DNA of 64,000 nucleotides from Globodera rostochiensis (GCA_018350325.1 JAEVLN010000015.1:826008-890007); one strand, 5' to 3'; shown: positions 45,101-57,900, numbered from the stretch's first letter. Program-made: numbers and translations. Notes: generated from the sequence alone by a model not told the origin.

Positions 45101-45689
45101 GGCAATCCATGCCCATGTCCAGATCCATTGGCATCAGTCAACTTCTACACCTCCGTCTGTCTTCTTCTCACTGCTCATGCACTGCACCGTCATCGCCTGA
45201 CACTTCTTCGTAATGTCGGCCCTAGTTGGGTGTGTCGAATTCGTGAGCAGCTCCGGGACTGGCGCTCCATGGACGAGGCGAACAAAATACTGCAACAACA
45301 ACAACAACGAAGGTCGCAAAACAACGGCGACGACGACATGGCGATCGAGTAAGGCGATTAACATAGTGTTTCTACTCTTTTCCCGTCCATTTATCGAGAA
45401 AAAAAAAGTGTCAGGGGGCCTTACCGAATTTTATCGAAAATTTGGGAATGGACAAAAACGAAAGTTTGCCTTAATTAACTATTTTTTATTGTATCACCGG
45501 TTAAGGCAAATGATAACGACTGACGAGCAACAGAAGCAAGGCAGGCTGAATATGTTGGCTTTCCAACTGGAAGAGGCGGCACGCCGTTGTGATGAAGCAT
45601 TAAACGTATGTAAATGGTTGAGTGCACAAAATTTATGAAACCGAAAAAATTTTTTTTAACCAAAAATGATCCTATTTTAGCACGTATAA
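42150..45689 (+). CDS. Glomulin-like helical-repeat protein
   Basis: Eight exons (42150-42285, 42348-42403, 42441-42659, 42755-42859, 44873-45071, 45123-45348, 45506-45605, 45681-45689) encode 349 residues in one phase. The predicted product is almost all helix. Three stretches line up in order with the C-terminal half of human glomulin: RRLAQKTLVVLLKRFEPVAQ, DDPLASVNFYTSVCLLLTAH, and the final LNMLAFQLEEAARRCDEALN. Glomulin binds RBX1 and restrains cullin-RING ubiquitin ligases. Similarity is from memory of the family and weak, and the protein is shorter than vertebrate glomulin (about 594), so this is a proposal. Intron 4 (42860-44872) is filled by a satellite array; intron 2 is only 37 bp. 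If the last donor is unused, the stop falls at 45638. Confidence 0.55.
42866..44832. repeat. Satellite array: about 15 copies of a 132-bp unit inside an intron
   Basis: CTCGGGATGGCATT recurs every 132 bp (42866, 42998, ... 44713). Each unit holds the near-palindrome GCATTTAAAAAATGC, TGCACCGGCGCATTTCGG and ATTCTTGGCTCCG. Copies differ by a few marker variants. A group of copies starting at 43657 recurs 528 bp (four units) later at 44185, sharing GAAAAAATGC and CCGATGC markers, so a higher-order block was duplicated. Because 132 is divisible by three, both strands show long open frames; these are not taken as genes. The array fills almost the whole intron 42860-44872. Confidence 0.95.
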
Positions 45690-46824
45690 TTGAGGGAAGT
45701 CGTTGTGAAATAATTCTGAATGAAAATGATGAATGTGAGAGGGAAGAAAATGAACATTGAACTTGTTATTGGTGGGCATACGTGGCCTAACTTTTTTGTT
45801 TAGGCAAAAACGATGATTGGTGACTTTTAGTGCGGTGAATAAAAGAAATTCCTTCATTTATACTTGAAACTGGAATATATCTAGCCTAAATAATCACTAA
45901 AAGTAAAAAGATTCCAAGGCTTCTCGGGGGCATCCAAGGTAAAATCACACACTTTTTCAAATGTAAACGCTGTATCGAAATTAAAAATGCTGAAAACTTT
46001 CGACCCTTACGCCTAAATTAGGTTCAAGCCTATTTTAGGAATCGAAAAATCCCAAAAAGTTATTTTTTAGGTCTGAATCGGAGCGTTAAATCGACGAAAT
46101 TTCCGGGCTAAAAACACGTTTTTTTGCGTGCATAACTCGCCAAAACAAAGCTGCTATAGGTAAATGCTAAAAACCCAGCCCTATTTATTACAAGCTTTGC
46201 GCATATTTCTTTGCACAAAGTACACACGCCAACCAATCGGATTTGGATTGAGAACATTCAGTTTATGAAAAGGAATGACCGCTCGAGGGGAGACGGCGGC
46301 GGCGGCGTCTGAAGGAGAGATTGATTGGGGGGGGGGGCGGCCGGCAGTTGCATCGACCAATTGCCCTTCCCAATCCCTCCACATATTCATTCATTCCTTC
46401 CTTCAACTTCCTCCTTCTCCATCCGTAGCCTTTCTGTTCATTCTTTTTGGCTCTCCAACCAGCAATGGAGAATTGATGGAGAGAAGCTGACAATGAAATC
46501 CGTTTCCACGACACAACCAACCCATCCCTCCTCCTTTTGGGTAATCTTCAGGTTTAAGTTTAACGCCAAATTCGGAAGCCCGACTCCTCCAAAATTGAAC
46601 TTGTTTCAGTTCATTTTCATGATCCTTTATTGAAAATTTAAATTTTTTTCTGCCTTGTTAAGCGCGTTTACCCTTTTGCCCGTCCTGCTGGACCTGGAAA
46701 CAACGCTCCACAAAAATAATAATAATTTTGTAAAATTTCAGTTACTATTTTCCTCTTTTTTATTGTATTGTCTCTTCAATTTGCCCTCAACAATTAATGT
46801 GTTAAACTTCGAATTGTCGGCGGT
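45690..46824. other. Spacer between glomulin-like gene and prolyl hydroxylase
   Basis: No supported exon. AT-rich with C/T-rich patches at 46380-46530 and a G run at 46327. It probably contains the promoter of the prolyl hydroxylase gene. Confidence 0.45.
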
Positions 46825-49800
46825 ATGGCTTTTTCTTTCTTTTTTACGCTTGTCTTTTGCCGCTTCTTTGGGGCGGTCAGCGCCGATTTGTTTACTTCCT
46901 CTGCCGATTTGCAACGGTTGACGCACGCGGAATGGGAAATTCCGCAGCTGATCAACAATTACATAAAGTTGGAGACGGAACGGCTTGAACATCTGAAGAG
47001 GTTTTGTTGGTTATTTTTAATTTAAATGTTCTTTTCTGGATGATAAGTATGACAAATGTTCACATCCCATTCAGCATGGCGTTCAAATATCGGCAGACCA
47101 ACGAACAGCTGCAGACGAACATCCAAAGTGTGTCCAATCCGATCAATGCTTTTCGAATGATCAAACGGTTGACCAACGCATGGAAAGAGCTTCAGGCGGA
47201 AATGCGTGCCGATGTGGCGGACGCGTACTTGCAAAATGTGACCATGGAAGGCCAGGCCAAATTCCCGACGGACGTAAGCGTTCTTTTTTGGGTCCAAAAC
47301 AAAAACAGACAACCAAATTTTGTCCATTTTTAGGAGGATTTGAGTGGTGCCGCCGTCGGATTGTTGCGTTTGCAGGACACGTACAGATTGGACACGCGGG
47401 ACTTGGCCAACGGATTTGTGCAGGACGTCAAAATTGGCAATGAAATGACAGGTGAATCTTTTTTTGTCTGTTTCTGGCTTAGTTTAGCGTGTCGTTTCCG
47501 TAACTTTTTAGCCCATTTCTGACTTAATTTGGTCAAAATTCGTCACATTACACAATTCCGGGTTCTGGAAAACGGTTTAACGCCGAATTTGGATACGTTC
47601 AAATCCAACATTTTTAGTCCAATTTGTATATTTATTCTTTTTTTGTTGTTTATAGCGTTTGATTGCTTCGAAATTGGTCGCATTGCGTACAACAACGAGG
47701 CGAACATTTTGCAATAAAAATATTCGTTTTCATTTCAACTCGTCGCCACGTTTAGGACTTTTACCACACTTTGCTTTGGATGCAGGAAGCGCTCAGCCGA
47801 GCGAAGCGCGAAAGTACGCCGACAATTGCGGGTCAGTTGAGTTGTTCAAACAGTTCAAAATGGGGTTTTTGTTTTGTTTTTAACTCCTTGTCCATCTCCA
47901 ATTTGTCGAAACTATTTGATTTGTCCCCAGAGGGGAAGCATTCCCCCCCCCCCCCCCCCCTCTTCCCCAACAGAAATAACTTTTGTTGCCGTCTTTTCAG
48001 AGTCCGATGTGCTCGGTTTGTGCCTTTGAGCGTTTTGACGAGAAAAAAAAAATGAAACGAAGACAACTTGCAAACTCACAGAATATCTCGCTTTTGCCAT
48101 GTTCAAGCAGGGCAACCTCAAAATGGCGCTGACAACGACCGATCGGCTCGCTGAAATTGGTACATTTTGTGCCCACTTTTTCAACGAGTTTAATACGCTT
48201 TGCCGTTTAAGCACCGACCCATCCGCGGGCAAACGGAAACATCAAATGGTAAATTGACTCCTCCGCTTTATGTATCTGATCAGCATGGCAATGCCAAAAA
48301 AAGGTACGAGGATCAACTGACTGCTGACGGCGTGAAAAGTGCCGATTTCCGAAAGAATATCCCTCCGCTGGACAATCGGCGCCGTGACGACTCATTGGGC
48401 GACTCTGAAAGGTCAGCGATTCTCTCTCTGATCGGGTTTCTTAATCATTTCCCTCCCCCGAGGGATCTTTGAGTTGGGAAGACACCAACAATTCAATTAA
48501 ACTCCAATTCAAGTCGTTTTTGCGTGTAAAACAATTCGTTTTTTAGGAACATTTACGAGGCTCTGTGCCGTGATGAAGTGCCTGTGGTGATATTTTTTGC
48601 GACTTTTTTGTGAAGTTTTATTTGACTTTTTGTTTCTAATTGTTGTGCACAGAGTGTGAAGGAAACCTCCAAGTTGTACTGCTACTACAAAATGGACCGA
48701 CCCTTTCTGCGCGTGGCCCCGTTCAAAGTCGAAATTGTGCGTTTTAATCCGCTCGCCGTGCTCTTCCGGAATGTGATTGTTGACGAAGAGATTGAACGTA
48801 TTCAAGAGTTGGCCAAGCCGAAGGTCAGTCCGTATTTGAATCATTAACTATTTTTGTTGTTGTTGTTGTTGTTGTTCTGATGACATCAAATGCCGTGAAA
48901 TCGTTTTTATTATTATGTAATAAATCGCTTTATTAAGTTGGCACGCGCAACAGTGCAGAACAGTCAGACGGGACAGTTGGAGACGGCGTCTTATCGCATC
49001 AGCAAAAGCGCGTGGCTGAAAGCGTCAGCGGACGAAGTCGTCGAACGGATCAACACCAGACTGAACCTGATGACCAACCTGGAGATGGAGACGGCGGAGG
49101 AGTTACAAGTGCGCGACTTGGCATTGCATTTATGTCGAAGATCATTTCCATTACAATTATTTCAGATCGCAAATTATGGCATCGGAGGGCACTACGATCC
49201 GCATTATGATTTTGCGCGGGTGAGGCGGTTGGGGGGAGGCATTATTTTACAAATTTTAAATCGGTTTTTGGTAGCACCAATTTAAACGAATTAAAATAAT
49301 TGCAGAAGGAGGAGAAGAAGGCGTTCAGCGACTTAGGCACCGGGAATCGAATTGCCACGGCTCTGTTTTACTTCACACAGCCCGAAAAGGGCGGCTACAC
49401 GGTCAGTCAGTGAAGTGTGCCGTGCCGTGCCGTGCCGTCTTCCCATTTTGACATTTTTTTTTTTTGTCCCAAAGGTATTCACTGAACTGAAGACGGCCCA
49501 ACGGCCCAGCAAATATGACTGTCTTTTCTGGTACAATTTGTTGAGGAGCGGCGAAGGCGACCTCAGAACCCGGTGGGTGGGTGGGTGGGTGACCAAACTG
49601 AACATCTGTCAGAAATTCCAATTCTTAATTAGAAAGCGTGAAATCGGGGGGGGGGGCTTTATGATGAATTCTCATTCCGTAAAGTGCTGTTTCTCATAGT
49701 AAAAGCATTCATGCGCAATGTTTTTCAGCCATGCCGCGTGCCCTGTGCTGCTCGGTGTCAAGTGGGTGTCGAATAAGTGAGTTTGTGTGCTGCTGCTGCT

Positions 49801-49998
49801 GCTTCTGCAGTGCCCGCGGCGTGACTGTTCTGTTTCCACCCATTCAGATGGATTCACGAGAAGGGCCAAGAATTGTTGCGTCCGTGTGCCCTGAAGCCGT
49901 CCGTCCAGGAGCGCTACGTGGGCGATTTGGGCGGACCCGAGCCGCGTGACCACCCCAACATCAGTCCGTACTGCAAGACGGGGCCACAATGCGACTAA
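46825..49998 (+). CDS. Collagen prolyl 4-hydroxylase alpha subunit
   Basis: Seventeen exons (46825-47000, 47075-47273, 47334-47451, 47656-47699, 47756-47831, 48001-48015, 48082-48159, 48212-48248, 48304-48411, 48547-48586, 48653-48823, 48938-49108, 49166-49219, 49306-49401, 49475-49572, 49729-49776, 49848-49998) encode 559 residues, a usual length. A signal peptide (MAFSFFFTLVFCRFFGAVSA) precedes the P4Ha N-terminal domain, the TPR-type peptide-binding domain and the Fe/2-oxoglutarate dioxygenase domain. Iron ligands are visible as HYD in GGHYDPHYDFAR and the distal His in RHAACPVLLG; KWVSNKWIHEKG carries the 2-oxoglutarate lysine. The enzyme hydroxylates collagen prolines in the ER lumen, essential for nematode cuticle. 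Exon 6 is only 15 nt, and intron 4 appears to start with GC (GAG|GCGAAC). Confidence 0.96.
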
Positions 49999-50822
49999 TT
50001 GCTGACCAACCCCGGGGGGGGGGAATGAACGAATTGTTAATACTTCCATTAATCTGATCGTTTGGTTTGGCACCGTTTGATTCCGTGTCCTGCTGGTCCC
50101 ACATTTCCCCCAATTTTGTCTGTCAACAGTTTCCCTAATTTAAACAACGCTTGTCATTAGCGTTTTGAATTGGTCCCGCCGGCTTCTCCTCATTCATTTA
50201 GTCAACCAAAAATGTTATTCGAATTCTCTCCGTCCGTACTGCTTGCCTTGCTGTTTGTTTTCTTCTTCGGGTTCACCCGTCCGTCCGTCCGTCCCCCCAT
50301 TCACTTCCATTCTTCCATCTTGCCTTTTTTGTTTTGTTTTGTTTCCTTTTTACACTTTGCCATTTAAATATTTATTTTGAATTCCGTTATGCTTTTTTCT
50401 GTAATTATTGCCACTTAAAATTGCCAATGAAAATAATTAATATTAATTATTCTCTCTCCCCCTTTTTGAGCATAATATTCACGGCATTCGTCAACTTTTC
50501 TTTCACTGTTTTTTCATCTTCCTTCAATTGATTTTGTTCATAATTCTTGTTATTGTGGCATTTGGCATTCATTAATTGTCCTTTTTCACATGTGATTGAT
50601 TGGTGCGCCGCAATTTATATTTACAAAAAAGAAAATATCACTTTGTTTACACAGCGCCGGGGGGTGGGGGTCATTTTCACTCAAACAAATGGTCAAATAA
50701 GGAAATTAATGGTATAATTTGTGTACCCCGTGCCCAATTAATGCATCATTATGCAGGTGAACGTATGGCAATCCATCAAAGTTCTATTTGTTTTTCTGTT
50801 TGCCACGTGTGGTTGGGTTGGT
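49999..50822. other. 3' UTR and spacer between convergent genes
   Basis: No coding exon. T-rich and AT-rich sequence, with CCGTCCGTCC repeats near 50277-50295. Confidence 0.5.
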
Positions 50823-53009
50823 TCACAGCTCGTCATGGGTTGGCTTCAAACTGGGCTCCACATTTTCGATGAACCACTTGAACGGCTTGCAGTTCAGCTT
50901 CTCCTTCAGCTTCAGCCGTTCGCCCAGGTCCCCGGGGTCTGTGCGTTTGGCTGCCGGCCGTATGGCGGTGTACTTTTTCTGAAAGTTCGTTTTGAGCATG
51001 GCGAAAGGGGCGTCGTACAGCAAAGCAGTGCCTAGACCTCGAAGTCTTCCAACCAGACGCGGGCCGTCCTCAGCGAGTTGTACAGGCTGGAGTCGATGCC
51101 CGGCTTGCCCCGGTACGGACGGCGCATGCGGAACACGTGGCCGACGCGGGAGCATGGCGCGACCAGCACTTCCCCACCGCACAGCCAGACTCGGATGGAG
51201 TACTCGATGTTCTCCGCGCCCCAAATCTCCATGCCCATGTCGTATTCGCCAAGCTCGCGGAAATATTCCCGAGACACCGCCAGAAGCCCTTGGGGGGATA
51301 GGACGCGTCTTTGGGGGAGAGCCCTCCCCCCCATGGGCTTAGCTTTCGGATTCTTTGGCCCCCTGCAAATCCCTTAAGCCCCTCCGGGGGTTGCACCAAA
51401 ATCCCCTCCCCCCCCCGCCCGCTTTGAGCTTTGCTTGCCCCCTCACACCTCCGCTCATTGCAGGCGTTTTGTACGGCTTCACGTTGTTCTCCTCCTCATC
51501 GAAGTAGGACCAGTCTGAGGTGGACAAAAAGTGATTATTGGAGGGGAGAGGGATTGGGGGAACTTGCCGAAATAGTCCCACTTGTAGTAGAGTCCCCAGT
51601 CAAATGTTCCCTTGGCCACCATCGCCTGGGGGGAATGCAAATTCAGTTTTTGTTTAAGCATAGAAAAAATTGCGAAGCTGGTAGATTTACAGTCGTAATC
51701 GCCTTTCGTCACATTTCTGCCCGATCACTAACTGACCTTTTCGTATGAAAACGTGTTGGCGTTGATCAAGTCGATCACCGGCAACACAACCCTGAAAATG
51801 GGGGAAGTGCCGGAGGCTGTTTAGGGGTTCGGGGACATGCCGCGGCCCAAAAATTGGTGTCCACCCCCCCCCCCCGCCCCTCCCCCATCCCCACAAATTC
51901 GGTACCTTTTCGGATTCTCCTCAATGGGCGCCAACAACGGCTCCAGCCAGCCCGGGCTCACCTCGCAGTGGCTGTCCAAGAACACGATGACGTCACCCTT
52001 AGCCTCGCGCGAGGCAAGAACCTGCCCAATCGATCAATCAAATCACATGAAAAGCCCCCCCCCCCTCCCCACCTTTGCTCTGATCAGTCCTTGGCGTTCG
52101 GACGCCTTCATAAAGCGTATTTTGCTCTCCCAATTTCCTTTGGACATTTTTGCGTACTCCTTCAGTGACGCGCCGATGTCCAAGTTGGACTCGGTGAAGT
52201 CGTCGTAGAGAATCACTTCGGTCAACAGATGGGCCGGCGACTCGTTGAAGATGGAGTTGATCTGCAAGGGCATAGGCCGTTCAGATTCAGATTCTGTTGC
52301 TCTCTCATCCCCCGAGGGGAAGTATCCCCCCCCCCTCCCGTCCCCTTCCATTTCCAAAGATTTTACCATCCGGACGAGAACAGACAACATCTCGTTGTGG
52401 TAAATGACCACCACGCTGACTTTGGAATGCACTTTTGAATAGTCAATGTTGGCACACCTTAGCGATGGGGGGACAGAAATTTGTATATTTATAAAAGTCA
52501 GCAAAAAACGAAAAACAAAAATGTTTTATTCCGAAAATGGGGCGGGAAAATGACCTTGCCATCAGAACTCACTTTGGATGTGCCATCGTCTCCAACTTTC
52601 GTACCGGTCCGATTTTGTCGCTCACCCACTGGTTGAAGTAGTACCTGAACCGCGACTTGGTTGTGCCAACTGCTGGAGAGTTCAGTTACTTCTCCAATTT
52701 AAGGATCAAAGTTTTGCCCCCCCCCGGCCCTTCCGGGGGTCGATTCCCCCCCTCCCCCCTCTCTTTTTCTCACCGGTGATGACCCCTCTCCCAATATTCG
52801 TGCTCCTCTCCACTTTGCTCGGCCGGCGTGTCTTTGGTCACGTTGCATTTGGTGGGGAATGCCGGCAGATTTGCCCACTTTTGCAAATCCTTCTCCGGAT
52901 TAACCCACGGACATTCCGGTAGTGTGGAGGTGGCACAAAATGAGGGACAAATGAGGGGGAGCAACAACGCCAGTGACGACACGAGTTGAAGACGTACAGG
53001 GAGCTCCAT
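50823..53009 (-). CDS. Polypeptide N-acetylgalactosaminyltransferase without lectin domain, ending in HDEL
   Basis: Ten exons (53009-52784, 52669-52573, 52457-52367, 52261-52073, 52021-51906, 51792-51737, 51625-51568, 51514-51449, 51288-51038, 50978-50823) cover the GT27 catalytic domain that starts mucin-type O-glycans. Signatures: [10 protein letters not shown], the metal-binding DSH in [59 protein letters not shown], and [15 protein letters not shown]. The N-terminus ([20 protein letters not shown]) is signal-peptide-like. After the catalytic domain there is no ricin-type lectin domain; the protein stops at THDEL, an ER-retrieval signal. Exon 51792-51737 seems to carry one extra base (near 51784), breaking the frame within VVCPVID. 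Intron 7 appears to start with GC. Exon 1 donor choice is uncertain. Confidence 0.85.
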
Positions 53010-54931
53010 GTGTGTGTGTATGTGAATGGGAGGGAACGCCGCTCGGATGGGAATGGTCCGCTAACTATTCCCAGGCTCGAATTATCTAAACCGATGTTGA
53101 GAATGGTGGTGAACGACGCCGGAGGTATGAGGAGGGGGGAGGGCAGCGTGGAGAGGCCGGTGTGAGGGTTGTGTTGCGCAAACCACGTCCATTAATGAGC
53201 AGCACCAACCAGCCTTTCCCCTTAGGCGACGTGGCGGCTCCCTACCCCCCTATTCAGAGGTGATTGGTTTTGTCTCCGCGCAACGACAACACCGTCGTCG
53301 TCGTCGTCTCCCAACTATAAATGAGTGATCATTCTCCTCCTTCGCCAGGGTGGACGATCCTTCTAGAAAAGTCGCGTCACCACAACGATTGATCGCCCCG
53401 GGCGAAGGGATGGATGGAAATGCTCTCAGCCAAATCAGTCAGTCACAGCGGAGCGCAGGGCAGCTCATCTGGCGGCTGTTGGAAACATTACCCCTCCCCA
53501 CCCCCCCCCGTCCCCCGTCGTGTTCCACTCCGTTCCATCGCCATGATCAGACAAAAAAAAACCCTACTAAAAAAATTCCACCCTCGGGGGGATGGGATCG
53601 CAATTCTTTCTGCATGTTTGTTGCTGTCGAATGTTTTCGACAAACAAATAAACAGAGAGCACATCATAATAACAGCTTTATATGCAATTTTAATATGTGA
53701 AGTTTTGACACAATAAAAGAAGTGCACATTAACCGATCATTTTGTTAAAAGTGAACCAATTCCTCCGGCACTAAACGAAAACGCCGAAGGCTTTAAGCTT
53801 GAAAGTTTTAATCAGAATAAATATCAAAAACTTTTAGGTCGTTGTTCAACTTTCGCACTGTCCAAAAAAATCAGTTAATAGGCGGGGTAAAAAAAAGGGA
53901 CAAATCGGACATTCATGCGGGGGAAAGGGATTTGGGGAAAATGATGGAAGTGTTCGCAGAGAGGGCAAATGTGAGAATGACGTGGAACAAGGAGGACGAA
54001 TAAAAAACATCACGGAGGTGAGGAAGAAGCGTGAATGCCCGGAGGAGAGAAGAGGATGCGGGGGAAGGGGGGGGGTCGCTGGCCGGCGGAAGGTGTACAC
54101 GGAGATGAACACCCACACCCCAACAAGACGGGGACGAACTTGTACCAATTTGGTCCCTCAAGCACAGCGCTCTCTAACTCACCCCTCCCCTCCCCTTCTA
54201 ACCAGTGTGCTTTACTGTTGTTCCCGTTCTTGTGACAAACAAACAAAAACAAACAAAAAACAACAAGAAAGGTCGGTCCAAACGCATAAATATCGCGGAA
54301 GTTTGAGGAGAGGATTCAGACACTGATGCGATGGGAAAGGGCGCAGGGGGAGGGGAGGACTCTATTGGCCTAAATATCAGAAACAATGGTGCGGCGGCGG
54401 CGGGTCGGCCCCCCGCTCTGTTCGACAAAATGTGCGCGCGCTTCAGCCTAACCCGGGGCCCAACTTCTTCGGATGGCCAAACCCGTTTAAAACGGAGGGA
54501 AGGGACACATAAAAATGGGGGGAAAGGGTCCATCGGGACAAAAATTTGCATCGACGATCACCGAGGGGAGAATACCAACAAATTAATGAGGAGGAGGCGG
54601 CGGGACGGGACGGATGATGGACACAATACGCACGAAGTATTATATAATGTTCTGTCTATCGCTTTTGTTTTCATCTGTGTTTCTTTCTCTGCCTATCGTT
54701 TGACTAATTATTATTGACTTGGCTATCGATTAGAATGGGAAGAAAAAGTTCAGCTAATCGGGAACGGACAACAACCGGCGTATAGAAAAGGGGGAAGAAG
54801 TGTGCCGTGTGCCGGATAATGCGGGAAAAAATGGCGACGGCATTTTGTGAACACAGTCGTCGTCTAGATGTTGTTGGTGTTGGGGATTGCGGTTGCAGGG
54901 ATACCCATGTACACACACAGATCGTATTCGT
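53010..54931. other. Spacer upstream of GalNAc-transferase and downstream of Musashi
   Basis: No supported exon. GC-rich, with GTCGTCGTC repeats (53293-53307), G/C runs and purine-rich blocks. The right part should hold the long 3' UTR of the Musashi transcript. Confidence 0.45.
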
Positions 54932-57900
54932 TCACGAAGGCTTGCCATAGTTCAGCGGAACGACGTTGCCGGACGACGCGGGCGTACATCCCGGGGTCAA
55001 CTGGGGCTGGCCCAGCATGTGCTGCTGTTGTTGATGGTGGTGATGGTGAAAGTGGACGGGCGGTGCGGCCAGCACCGAGGGTGGCATCGAGGCAAAATGG
55101 TGGGCATGATGCGACTGCTGAGGGCCGGACGTGAGGAATGCTGCTGCCTGCTGCTGTTGATGAGGCGAGTGGTGGTGTGACTGGTGGTGTCCGCCCCGAC
55201 CTCCGAACTGAACCGCCGTCGATGAACCGCTGAAGTCCCCACTTGCACTGTTGCCGGCCAGCGTACTCAGCTGGTTGGCGTAGACCTGATCGTGAGCAAA
55301 TGTTGGCACAATTGGGGGGGAGGGCAAGCTTTTAGGTAAATGTGGGAGACCAAAATAAAAATTCTTAACATTTTTAGCAATATAAATTTTAGTCAATTTT
55401 TTGAAAATTGTTCCCACCATGGCCGCCTCGTAGACGGCCTGCTGTTGTGCCACAATTTGTGCTGTCGCAAAATCGCGTGCGTTCAGCCCAGCTGTTCCGT
55501 TGTTGTTTGTACTGCTCCGTCCAGACGTCGCAATGCCAAAGGCGTTGGCCGACGTGACAGTGCCCGGCTGATGCGGTGGATGGGGAAACCCGTTGCCAAA
55601 CACTGAATAGGGGGGCATTAACAATGTATAAAATTGCAATTAGGACGGAACAACAAATGGAATAAATATTCTTTTTGGAGAGTGACTCACCCCCCCCCCC
55701 TAAACATATCAGCCGGAATTCAGTCACAACTTAATGCTCAAAAAACCCGAGAGCCAAAAGATTCAAACAAAAAAAGAATCACTTCCTGCGCTGACCGTCG
55801 GATACGCCGTCAACAGTCCGTGGGGATGGCCATGATGTGCCATCGCAGATGGCACAGTCGGCCCGTAGAAGGGCGCCATCCGCGGCATGTACGAGGCGTA
55901 AGCGAGCAGCTGTTCAGGTGCCAACCCGTAGAGATTACGCGCAGCCGCTGCCCGCGTCTTGTTCAATTGGACGGGCAGCATCACCTCCTTTGGCTGTGCC
56001 TGAAGTGCGGGGGATGACGGCATGGCACAGAAATGTTGAGATTGGACGTCATCGTTGGCACAAAAAAGGTCCGTTCATTCCCCCAAACCCCCGAAATTAA
56101 TACGTTTTCTAAAAACCCAATAATTCTCAACAATGGCTCTCTCTAACGGCTTGATAGAAGGATATGCCACGCCACCTTTTTGCATTCCACCATTTTGCCG
56201 TTGATTTCGTGGAAGTGAATCTCGCACACTTTGTCGCTCACCTTATTGAGCGGAAATTAATGAAAACGAAACATATTCAAAACCAACTTCGTCGTCGTCG
56301 AAGGTTATGAAACCGAAACCTGAAATTGGAAATTCAAATGAATGGATGAAATTGGTGTATTTGTTTAAAAACTTATTCAAATTTGCATTTTTAAGAATCT
56401 AAAATCGTGAAAAAACACTCCCCAACCCAAAAATTAAATTTTTGAACAATTTCTTTCCCAAAGTCACCCACCACGATGCCGTTGGGTTGCCTTGTCAAAC
56501 ATCAGCATGGCGTCTTCAATCTGAAGGTGTTACAAAACAAAAAATGACCTCCCAACCATTTCACCACCTTTCCATATTGGGAAAAGTACGCTTTGATGTC
56601 GTCGAGCGTGGAGTTTGAGGACAGACCGCCGATGAACACCTTCTTCGTCTTGACCACCATCTTCGGCTGCTGTTTCTTCGGAAATGCCACCTTCGGGTCA
56701 ATCCTCTTCCCGTCCAGCTCATGGCATTCGGTGACCAACACTTTCTCAACCGCCGTCGGGTCCGCAAATGTGATAAAGCCAAACCCACGCGCCCGTTTCG
56801 TCGTTGGGTCGCGCATCACCTGAAGAGGAAGAAGTGGCCAAATTGTCAGTCAAATGGCTGACACTAATGGTTAGGGCTCGGATTTATTTGTTTGCCAAAA
56901 TATGCTTCTAAATCCTAAAATATGCAAAATTTTTGTGTTTCTATGAATTTTTGTTAAAGAATTTTTAGTCAAAAAAGTACCAAAATATGCATTTTCAAAA
57001 TGATTAAAAAAGAAAAGGACCAGGCGGCAACACCTTTTTTTAAGCTAATTTATTGAAACTTAATTGGACTAAAAAATGCATAAAGCAAATGTTTAGTCTT
57101 TAGAAAATCCAAAAGAAGAAGAAGAAAAACGCACCATACATTCGTTGACCTCGCCAAATTTGCAAAAGTAGTCACGAAGTGCCTCTACAACAAAAGCAAT
57201 TCATTGAATGGGGGCACATTGAAATAAAAACCGATTTGAATTTACCGGCTGAAGTCTGCCAACTGAGGCCTCCGATGAACATTTTACTGAAAATATTCGT
57301 TTATTTTTTTAAAATTTGTTCCTTTCCCGCTCATTCTTGTGGTCAGGCGGGGGGTAACAGTAAAACCGGTGTGCCATTTTCAAAAGTCGGGAAAAGTGTT
57401 GTTTTCTGGCGTTATTGAGGGCACAGAATGCGAATCTGACCATCTTTTTTTGGACCGATTTCGAGATCCAAACCCGCCAAAAAATGGGTTTAAGAAAAAC
57501 GAACAAATTCTGTCTAACAAATGATTCGAATTCTGTGACCTCCCCATAACTCCAAAAACACAACATTTTCCCCGAGTTTTGTAAAATTTGTTAATTTTGT
57601 ACCAGCTTTACCTATGTTACAGCCCTACCCCTCTGTTAGATTCAATATTTGTCCCAAAAACGGTACAAAATTTGATCGAATATTTTTATGCCGACACATT
57701 CCGTCCTAACTGATGAAATGACAAACAAACAAACAAACAGCAAAACGGCGCTTACCCCGGCTCGTTCTGTTGTCCCCCCGCGTCGCTGTCCCCACTTTCG
57801 TCCACATTTGTTGTCGTCGCTTGCGACTCCGCGTCCGTTGTTGCCTCTGTCAACGCAGCGGAACTGGAACTTCCACCGGCCGGCCTCGGCTCCCCCGACG

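Noticed and set aside
51030..51040. Apparent frameshift with an in-frame TAG near the end of the GalNAc-transferase
   Set aside because: GTCTAG ... AACTTTCAG (51037-50979) is a normal 59-bp intron; removing it restores the family sequence.
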